Below the pieces are notes generated by a model that saw only the letters and a list, made by a program, of their open reading frames with translations, ran no database searches and was not told where the DNA came from. Shown here piece by piece: positions 52,501 through 61,605 of a stretch of DNA of 64,000 nt (the stretch's first letter is position 1; each line of letters starts with the position of its first letter). The translations under genes were made by a program, and so were the position numbers. This DNA comes from Hsuehochloa calcarea. Taxonomy: Eukaryota > Streptophyta > Magnoliopsida > Poales > Poaceae. The stretch is taken from contig CM070609.1 of assembly GCA_036346395.1 (NCBI GenBank), positions 25,293,223 to 25,357,222 of the forward strand, given 5' to 3'.

Positions 52501-55500
52501 CACGGTGCTCATGCTCAGAATGGTGTCGCTGAGCGCAAGCATCGTCATCTCCTTGAGACGTTCGTACACTGATGATTGCCGCCTCTATTCCACCTCACTT
52601 TTGGGCTGAGGCTGTCTCCACTGCCACCTATCTCGTCAACATCCAGCCCTCTTCTGCTCTTCAGGGTAAGATCCCGATTGAGCGTCTCTGTGATCTTTCT
52701 CCGGACTACTCGCCTCTTCGCATTTGCTTGCGTTTGCTACGTTCTCCTTGCACCTCGAGAACGCACTAAACCGATCGCTCGATCTGTTGAGTGTGTTTTA
52801 TGGGATACGATCACAGAGCACAAGGGCTATCGGTCTTTGGGATCTGTTGGATGACGGATGCAGATTTCTCGGGATGTGACTTTTGACGAGTCTCGTCCTT
52901 CTACCCACGTCCTGCCTCTCCTTCGGTTTCCTCTGTGGAGTCCCTGTCTTTTTGACCTTTCCAGATACACCCATCTCTTTCTTGCCCTCGTCCATCCGTC
53001 CCACTGAGTATTCACATATACCTCCTGAGGCCTCTCCACCGTTGTCGCCTCCTGCTTCGTCGCCTGTGGCTCCTCAGGCTCATTCCACTCTCTTTTACAC
53101 TCGTCGACCTCGTATTGAGGCTCTTCCAGATGAACCATCTCCCCCTGATGTTTCATCTTCTCCTGATGCTCCATCTTCCTCTGATGGGCCATCATCTCCT
53201 CGCTACGGTCTCCGCGATCGTCGGTCGATTCGGCCTCCTGCCCGTTTTGGTCTGGCTGGTGCAACTACCCATGAACCGTCTCCTCTAGGGATGTTTGTTA
53301 CTCATCCTGAGTGGCAGCATGCTATGGCCGAGGAGATTGTTGCTCTCGAGCGTACTGGTACTTGGGATCTTGTTCCTTTTCCATCTCACTCTCGTCCCAT
53401 CACGTGTAAGTGGTTCTATAAGATTAAGACTCGCTCTGATGGCTCTCTTGAGCACTATAAGGCGCGTCTTGTTGCTCGTGGCTTCCAGCAGGAGCATGGT
53501 CGTGACTACGACGAGACTTTTGCTCTGTGGCCCACATGACCACTTGTCCGCTTTTTTTTGGTGGCGACGTCTGCTCGCCATTGGTCCGTTCTCGACTTGA
53601 TGTAAAGAATGCCTTTCTTAATGGCGAGTTGCGTGAGGAGGTCTACATGCATCCGCCACCTGGGTATTCTGTTCCTGAGGGTATGGTCTGTCGTCTTCGT
53701 CGCTCTCTCTATGGCCTTAAACAAGCTCCTCGTGCTTGGTTTGAGCGTTTCTCTTCTGTGGTCACTGCTGCTGGCTTCTCAGCTAGTGATCATGATCCTG
53801 CTCTTTTTGTTCACACTTCGTCTCGTGGTCGGACTCTTCTTCTTCTATATGTTGATGATATGATCATCACCGGAGATGATTATGAGTACATTGCCTTTGT
53901 TAAGGCTCGTCTGAGTGAGCGGTTCCTTATGTCGGATCTTTGTCCTCTTCGTTACTTCCTTGGGATTGAGGTTACTTCCACTCCAGATGGTTTCTTTATG
54001 TCCCAAGAGAAGTATATTCAGGATCTTCTTGATCGCGCTTCTCTCACTGATCAGCGTACTGTTGAGACTCCCATGGAGCTCAACGTTCATCTCCGGCCTT
54101 CTGATGGCGAGCCTCTTTCTGATCTGACTCGCTATCGTCATCTTGTTGGGAGTCTTTTCTACCTTGCTGTTACTCGTCCGGATATCACTTATCCAGTTCA
54201 TGTTCTGAGTCAGTTCGTTTCCACTCCCACTCAGGTCCACTATAGCTACCTTCTTCGAGTTCTGCGATACCTTCGTGGGACTGTCTCTCGCTGTCTCTTC
54301 TTTCCACGCTCCAGCTCGTTACAGCTTCAGGCTTATTCGGATGCTACTTGGGCCAACGATCCCTCTGATCGCCGATCTATCTCTGCTTACTGTGTTTTTC
54401 TTGGTGGTTCTCTCGTTGCCTGGAAGACGAAGAAACAGACTGCAGTGTCCCGTTCGAGTGCAGAGGCTAGGCTGAGTTGCGAGCTATGGCTCTCTTGACA
54501 GCAGAGATTACTTAGCTACGGTGGTTACTTGAGGATTTTGGTGTTTCACTCACTACTGCGACTCCCTCTTGTCGAGACGGTGCTATCGGATTGCGTGATC
54601 CTGTGAAGCATGAGCTCACCAAGCATATTGGTGTTGATGCTTCCTTCATGAGGTCTTGTGTGCATGATTAGGTGATTGCTCTTCAGTATGTGCCTTCAGA
54701 GCTTCAGATAGCGGATTTCTTCACGAAGGCCCAGACTCGAGCACAACACGGCTTCTACCTTTTCAAACTCAGCGTTGTTGATCCACCATGAGTTTGAGGG
54801 GGGGGGGTGTTAGAGATATATAGATGTTATAGTAGGACTCTAGATATGTTTTGGTTTCCTTATCTGTAATCTATACTTGTGTATATATACTGGCCCATTA
54901 GCCCCTTGATAATACAAGTTGCTATTCCTAACAGTATTATCGTTTTGTTTAGGTTATTCTGGATGTTGTTTACAACCATACAAATGAAGCTGATGATGCT
55001 AACCCATATATGACTTCTTTTCGTGGCATTGATAACAAGGTGATTTATCTATTTGAGTTGGGGCCAACAGGAGCGCCTGTCTTTAAGTTCTAAGACCATA
55101 AATAAAACTTCTACTTCAACCTGTTTATCAGGTTTTGGATGAACCTCTACCAAAAACTATTGTATTGTTCTTGCAGGTCTATTACATGTTAGATATGAAC
55201 AATAACGCTCAACTGCTGAACTCCTCTGGCTGTGGTAAAACTAGGTTCCCTAAACTTTTATTACTAAATTATTTGAGATGTGCTTTGCGCTATTCAACAC
55301 ATGCTCTGGGATGCAATTTGATTCTTTTACAATAGAGTTGAATCCAACATGTTTTGCATGACGTCCTTCTTTGCTTTGGCTTTAGGGATGTTAATGTATC
55401 TTGTTTAACTTACTGCATATCTTATGAGTTCATCTTGCAATTTTGTTAGTGTTTCCTGTCAATTAAAACTGTTTCCGTGGCTGCTACTTTGGTGCCAAGG

Positions 55501-58500
55501 GCTTCAAATGATAAATTGTGGATTTGTGGTTTATTGCATTATTTTATTTTTTCGTGCTTGTCAGTTGTCAGTATACCAGCAGACTACACGTGGCTGTCAT
55601 GTTAGCTGCTATATTGGCCGACAGAAGATTAAGAGCAGTCATTCAGTCATAATATTGGCTGTTAAGCTGATATATGTGTACAGCCTTGGCATTGATATAA
55701 GTGCTGCTACCTATATAGGACAGACCTTGTTGAATATTTGTGAAAGCCTTCTTATATGTCTTGATGTAACGTGGCTTGATATGTACTGTTCTGGAAATTC
55801 GTTCTAAATCTTCAAGTAAGTAGAACTTGTTTGTTCTTTACAATGTGTTCGGTTTAATGCAGGGAATGCACTAAAATGCAACCATCCTGTTGTCATGGAA
55901 CTCATTCTCGACAGCTTGAGACATTGGTGTGGCACAACTTACAACTATAATTTTTCTCAGACATCATTTCATGCATACTTCGTGGGGTCATCTTGATCCT
56001 CTTCATTGTAGTCCATGCTTTGATACAACTTTCTCTACTTGTGTTCCACTCCCACTATCAAGTGTCAACTAGAATTTGTCTGGAGTTGAACTCTCAGATC
56101 TATATGATCAAACCAGGATGCTTTAATCTTATACATAGTGCACACTCCTAATAGTTGATTGCTGGCAAATCTTTTGGTTTGTGGCAAGATATAGATGAAT
56201 CAACAGCCTGAGTGCTGCACTAGATGCAATAAGATGAATAATGCACTGTCAAGTCCTATATTTACCACCAAAGATTCAAGAAAACTGCAGTGTAGCTATT
56301 CAGTGATATTTTGAGCTGAATTTTAGCAAGCATGTTTTTATCTTACTCTTTGACAAAGATTTCGCTGTATTTGTAGTGCTGTTTGCCTGTTTCTAATTTG
56401 CATAGTTGTTTTTTATGCTTCAAGGGTTAAGGAGTATCACATAGATGGATTTCGATTTGACCTTGCAAGTGTTCTTTGCCGAGGACCAGATGGCAGTCCT
56501 CTTGATGCACCTCCTCTCATTAAGGTACTACGGTTGGATACAAAATATGACCTTCTGAACTCTGAGAGACCACTTGTGAAAGTCAGCTCAAATTGTATCG
56601 ACTTTGAAGCATTGTGTTTCTTGTTTGCTTGCCTTTTCTCAATTGTTTATTTATTTGCTTGCAGGAAATTGCCAAAGATGCTCTATTGTCTAGATGCAAG
56701 ATCATTGCCGAACCTTGGGATTGTGGTGGCCTTTATCTAGTAGGGCGATTCCCTAACTGGGACAGGTAATTTGATCATATGACCATATTTCTAATAGAAA
56801 GAACGAAAGAACTTGAGTATGTAAGTTTTGTCCTTACTCCTTGTTTACTGTTTAGGACAAAGACTATTTCCACATTGCGAGATGATAAAGTAATGCAAAC
56901 AGTTGTTTGTTTTCTATCACGATCTCATGGATGATATCATGTTTAAATGCTTTCATAAATTTCTTAGCAAACATACTCCTTTTCAAATGAGATTGGTGAT
57001 TATATCTTTGTTGACTTGAATTATTGCTGATATTTTTTCCCATTCGGGCTTGGCAAAGAAGTTTCACTGTGCTGTGAAGTGATGATGCTGAGTCTTATCT
57101 TGCCATAAACAGATTAGATTAAATGTTCTATCATCAGTTTCATTCATTTCTATGATATGAAGAGACGAAATATGTTCAAAATTCCTCCTTGTAGGTGGGC
57201 TGAATGGAACGGACAGTACAGAGATGATATTCGAAGATTTATTAAGGTACCGAATGAGCAAAGATGACTTGTTAATAACTGGATAAGAAAAAATGTGCTT
57301 GACTATAGCAGTTTTATGATACAGATGATAATAGATCAGAGGGTCTGTTGAAGGAGAGGATTCTTATGCTAGTTTATTATCATCTTGGCTCATACATTGC
57401 AATTAGAACTTTTTTTTTTTACCGTGAAAGAGGACAGTTCCTTTAGTGACCAATTTACTGGCACTTAGCTTCTTACTCCGGTACTGTTTATTTTTTACTG
57501 TGAAGTTGTTGGTAGGAGCAAGAAAGCCAGTTAGGGATGGCCCTGATGGCATAGTGACTTTAACAACAAACTGGTCATTGTGGAAACAGTCAATGGTGAG
57601 AACAGTGAGGGCATATCTTAAATGTGGTGCCAAATTAGAATCTTTTACTTAGAGACCAGAGATAGAATTCCCGGCCGATAACCGCCGGTTACCGGGTGAG
57701 AACAGTGAGGGCATATCTTAAATGTGGTGCCAAATTAGAATCTTTTACTTAGAGACCAGAGATAGAATTCCCGGTCGGTAACCGCCGGTTCAGAGATAGA
57801 ATTCCCGGCCGGTAACCGCCGGTTACCGGCAGGTCCGGGATTCAAAATCCCGGCCGGTTTTCCCGGGTTTTGCAAATTCAAATTTTAAATTTTGAATTTC
57901 GGTTGGTTTTTAAGCAAATTCAAATGAAATTTAACCGGGTTTTTCCCGGGAAAACCGGTAACCGGCTGGTTACTGTTCCCGGTCCCCGGGCGGGATTCGG
58001 TCCAGTAACGGTTTTTTTTATCCCTGCTTGAGACTATGGCAGAGTTTTGCGAAATTCTTCCACATAAAACCGCAATTCACAATATTATTTTAGAAAATGG
58101 AAGCGATGGAATACTGTATGATCTAACGGGTATTCGTCGAGAAGTCGAGAACTGCCCGAATTGGCTGTCTATGACCATCATTTTCCAGTTTTTGGTTTGG
58201 TTTCCAGTCCACACTTTTCATGCAATAGTGTCCCACCTAGTAGCAGGTTGATTTCACTAGTATCTAGCTGAAAGTGAGTATCTTCCATTTGGCGGAATAA
58301 GGTGGCACCCAGTTTTCCAAACTGCTTATCTATATTTTATACTTTCGCCAATTTTCAGATGGATTTATTCAGAACATAAGCATGAAAGACCGCATGCAAC
58401 TTCAAGATTTATCCATTTTAAACTTGACCTGAATTTACGGAGTAGTTTTGCATTATTTATTGTTTTTAAATCTCGCTTCTTTAAGCACGAAGGAATGATC

Positions 58501-61500
58501 AAAGAATATCGCGGAACATTTTCAGGGTGACCCTGGCATGAAAGGAGTGTTTGCAAGTCGCGTGTCTGGATCCGCTGATCTCTACCAGGTTCGCTTGTTT
58601 TGGGCTCTTTTCCTTACTAGCCTAATGTTTTAGCCATTTGCTGAGAATATTGCTTGCTTGATCATCTCCTCCTTAAATTTCACTTGCTTTTGGAACCTTG
58701 ATTTTTCTCGATGTTTTGTTGTATTTTACACTAATTAGTTGAAACTATTTACTTGTTAATTTCATATCATCGCTGATGTCATCAACACTTATCTATCAAG
58801 CTCCAAATTTTATTTTATGTAAATCAATTTGCCTTGTTTTAAGTTGTCGTTAATTTCTCCTGGATCCAATTGTTTGCACGGTGTGTATTATGACTCAAAG
58901 TAAAAAAACCCGGCCGGTGGTCTTACCGGTGGTGACCGGGAGGAAAAAACCCGGCCGGTTTCTTTCCGGTTTAGCAAATTCAAATTTCAATTTTTGAATT
59001 TCGGCTAGTTTTTAACAAATTCAAGTGAATTTCATCCGGATTCTTTCCGGTAACCGGGCGGTTACCGGTGCCATCCACCGGCCGGGATTTGCACCGGTAC
59101 CGGGTTTTCTATCCCCGATATGAGTATTATCGAGAGATGCCATTTGAAACTGTAAAAGCCAATTATCTGTGCTGTCACCTGTGTGTGTGTGTGTGTGTGT
59201 TTTTTTCTATATAGGGGTTTCACGAGCCTCTGCGAATGAGCTTTAAGACTTTTATTTATGTGGAAACTGGGAATTATTTTCTTTGTTCAGCAACAGAAAA
59301 ATATGTAAAATCAAGTTCCCCTGATGTAAGTTTGGTTGGCAGGTGAACAAGCGGAAGCCTCACCATAGTGTAAACTTTGTAATCGCACATGATGGATTTA
59401 CTTTATATGACCTCGTTTCATACAACTTCAAGGTGACTCGAGTGAACTACACAGTTTAAGTATAGATCCTTTCTATGCAAGTGGTGGTACGGGTACCTAT
59501 GTTAATATGATTTATCTTTTGACAAAATCAAATAGCACAATGATGCTAATGGAGAAGGTGGCCGTGATGGGTGCAATGACAATTTTAGCTGGAACTGTGG
59601 TGTTGAAGGTACCTGCTTTACTGAATATGAAATTTTGTTTTGTACATCGAATTGCCAAACTGCAGAGTGATGCTATTTCTTTTCATATTTCATAATATCG
59701 ATATATTTAACTGAAGTAGAGTATTATATAGAATAAAAGTTGTTCAAAATTATTAAGTACCCTATTGTATGCATGAGTGATAAAGTAATCGAGAAACTGA
59801 GAAAGTATGATTTTGTTGAAAACTAGTGTTTTGTAGTTTGTTTAACAGAACTCACAGATTACTCCTAGTAGTGAAAGCTTCTATACCAAGATTTTACCAA
59901 ATTACTATAGAAGCACACAGTACCTTTTCAAATAAAAGCATGAAGGTTATCAATTTTTTTTGCATGGAAGCATTTGTTTATCTTAATTCTATGTTCAGTG
60001 TTATTGAAATTTATGCTCTTGCTCCGCGACAGGACAAACAAATGATTTGAATGTGTTACGTCTGCGTTCGAGACAAATGAAGAACTTCCATGTGGCATTA
60101 ATGATTTCACAGGTAAATATTGTTGATTACACTATAGTTAGTTTTAACATATTTGCATGATGTATAAATTATCAGATACTTACATTTTTTATATAACAGG
60201 GCACTCCGATGATGCTGATGGGAGACGAATATGGCCATACACGTTATGGAAACAATAATAGCTACGGACATGATACTTGCATAAATCATTTCCAATGGGA
60301 ACAGGTACTTGCATAAATAATTTCCAATGGGGACAGGTTACATGCTTATTTTGATTTTCCATTAAGAATATATTTATTGATGTGACAGATCTATATATTA
60401 ATTTGTTTTCTCTGGTGTTCGTGTTGATGTAGTTAGAAGAAAGAAGAGATGACCATTTCAGGTTTTTCTCAGAGATGATCAAGTTTCGTCATAACCACCC
60501 AATACTGAGACGTGACAGGTTTCTTAATAAAGTAAGTCCAATTCTTGGTGTATTCTTAGTGTTCTTGCAATTGACTAGTTTGTTGAATGTAACCGTTTTT
60601 TTTCTCTCTTGCCAAAATAGTTATTTCCATCTGTTGAATACCTTCTAAGTATATTATCTCACCAGTCTCTATTAGACATAGTATAATGAATACAACAAGG
60701 ATACAATTTGCCAGATTTTGTAGGATACAGCTCTTAGTTTAATTTTTTCTCTTCCAAAGATTTTCATTGCACTGAGATATTTCTTTGTTGGTAGAATGAT
60801 GTCACCTGGCATGAAGATTGTTGGGAGAACCAGGAGAGCAAATTCTTGGCATTCACGTAAGGAAGTTTGCTCATTGCATTTGATTAGACACTACATTTTG
60901 ATCATATGATGGTATTTGTTGTGGTTTGGTTGCTACAAGTATTTGGATTTTTCAACTGCCCATTTGCAATTTTAATGTAGGGTACACGACCACAACTCTG
61001 GTGGAGATATCTATTTGGCATTCAATGCTCACGACTATTTTGTGGACGCTGTAATTCCCCACCACCGCACCATAAGTGTTGGAACCGTGTGGTATGGATA
61101 CTTTCTGATCATGCTAAAATGTGTAATGGAGTAACTTACTATGTAGTCCTAGTATAGTCAAGTTTCACGTAATCTTGCTGTCTGTACTTCCTTCAAATGT
61201 TACTACAGTTATTAGTTGGACAAATTATATTTTTATCATGGTTCAAACAAGACAAGACACTAGATAATGCTGTTATAATTATACCCTTTAAACCTGCTAC
61301 AACTGGATTGGAGTTCATAAGCTGATTTGAATTTTTACAATTACTGTGGTCTGAGTAGATTTAGTGTTGCTTTTTCACCCCGTTCTCCCTTCTGTTTGGT
61401 TATCTTAAACTTGCTTTCGTTACCTTTCTGCAGGTGGATACCAACCTGGAACCACCAAATGATATTGTACCAGAAGGGGTGCCATTTACAGGACCAAGGT

Positions 61501-61605
61501 ATAGAATTGCTCCATACTCTTCCATCCTGCTCAAGGCAAACCCTTAGAATGGTGGATGCAAGTCATTTTGAAGGAAGCATGGGAATAATGTCAGTTCTGG
61601 CTTAG
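46503..61605 (+). CDS. ISA3: Isoamylase-type debranching enzyme ISA3, 23 exons, frameshifted near the 3' end
   Basis: Hydrolyses alpha-1,6 branches of short-chain glucans in plastidial starch breakdown; GH13 with N-terminal CBM48. Exons: 46503-46612, 46864-46925, 47240-47381, 48352-48445, 48831-49067, 49146-49250, 49443-49547, 49647-49781, 54953-55039, 55177-55234, 55863-55926, 56425-56524, 56665-56765, 57195-57246, 58526-58588, 59343-59432, 59536-59608, 60033-60112, 60200-60304, 60433-60531, 60795-60856, 60981-61091, 61434 on. Motifs: DVVYNH (334-339), DGFRFD with nucleophile Asp412, IAEPWD with Glu449, AHDG with Asp522. One C seems lost in 61057-61060: the family C-terminus ([10 protein letters not shown]...ILLKANP, stop 61545-61547) lies in another frame, while the frame as written ends at 61605. 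Exons 1-3 are less certain: exon 3 uses an internal acceptor to stay open. The N-terminus is Ser/Arg-rich, as in a transit peptide. Confidence 0.9.
47828..48083. mobile_element. Stowaway-type MITE in ISA3 intron 3
   Basis: 256 bp, begins CTACCTCCGATTACAAATGTAAGT and ends with the inverse ACTTATATTTGGAATTAGAGGAG, flanked by TA on both sides. This is the grass Stowaway (Tc1/mariner) signature. Non-coding. Confidence 0.85.
49874..50018 (+). repeat. 5' LTR of Copia D
   Basis: 145 bp, TGTTAGAGATAT to TTCCTAACA. It is 19 bp longer than the 3' LTR because the TGTTAGAGATATATAT start is partly repeated (an AT-rich tandem expansion). Confidence 0.9.
50019..50030 (+). other. Primer-binding site of Copia D
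   Basis: TGGTATCAGAGC directly after the 5' LTR. Confidence 0.9.
50577..51720 (+). pseudogene. Copia D gag and protease remnant
   Basis: Gag start [10 protein letters not shown] (near 50617), [17 protein letters not shown] (near 50908), and a YSSSSLEFERSV-type region (51130). The protease region near 51648 reads [11 protein letters not shown] then a stop, so the expected DSGAS site is disrupted. Several frame changes. Reverse-complement source of the fragment at 43374-43863. Confidence 0.75.
51850..52900 (+). pseudogene. Copia D integrase remnant
   Basis: Gag-pre-integrase and core: [85 protein letters not shown] in a shifted frame, then [23 protein letters not shown]. Frameshifts near 52480, 52720 and 52850. 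Confidence 0.82.
52883..54770 (+). pseudogene. Copia D reverse transcriptase and RNase H
   Basis: [26 protein letters not shown] (53402), break near 53520, then [35 protein letters not shown], catalytic [12 protein letters not shown] (about 53847), [61 protein letters not shown]. RNase H then shifts frame ([29 protein letters not shown] to about 54750). Best preserved part: 53527-54498, 323 codons. Confidence 0.85.
54808..54933 (+). repeat. 3' LTR of Copia D
   Basis: 126 bp, TGTTAGAGATAT to TTCCTAACA, preceded by a run of ten or more G and followed by GTATT. Confidence 0.92.
57596..58026. mobile_element. hAT-like MITE (copy 2) with tandemly duplicated 5' end, ISA3 intron 14
   Basis: The MITE's left end (CAGAGATAGAATTCCCGG) occurs three times, at 57657, 57757 and 57791; its right end is TTTTTATCCCTG at 58026. 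The 100-bp stretch 57596-57695 (host flank plus the first ~40 bases of the MITE) is repeated directly from 57696. The outer 8-bp flanks TTAGAGAC (57649) and CTTGAGAC (58027) match at 6 of 8. The core (57791-58026) has GGTTACCGG blocks and an AT-rich middle like copies 1 and 3. Confidence 0.75.
58896..59117. mobile_element. hAT-like MITE (copy 3), ISA3 intron 15
   Basis: 222 bp with ends CAAAGTAAAAAAACCCGG and inverse CGGGGATAGAAAACCCGG, 8-bp flanks TTATGACT and ATATGAGT (6 of 8). Same CCGGCCGG / GGTTACCGG interior as the other two copies. Confidence 0.7.
59181..59200. repeat. (GT)n microsatellite
   Basis: Ten GT units followed by a T-run, in ISA3 intron 15. Confidence 0.95.
60274..60337 (+). 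repeat. 32-bp tandem duplication across the ISA3 exon 19 splice donor
   Basis: 60274-60305 and 60306-60337 are direct copies with two mismatches (core TTGCATAAAT and TTTCCAATGG). Each ends ACAG before GT, so two candidate donors exist, at 60305/60306 and 60337/60338. Confidence 0.92.

Larger units (their letters stand above)
49874..54933 (+). mobile_element. Copia D: full-length Ty1-copia element in ISA3 intron 8
   Basis: 5060 bp in the same orientation as ISA3, with LTRs 49874-50018 and 54808-54933, the target duplication GTATT (49869-49873 and 54934-54938), primer-binding site TGGTATCAGAGC at 50019 and a G-run polypurine tract up to 54807. Its 3' end lies only 19 bases before the start of exon 9, so the remaining intron provides the acceptor TTTTGTTTAG. 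Same family as Copia C. Gag-pol is broken by frameshifts. The LTRs differ at about six of 107 aligned positions. Confidence 0.95.
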
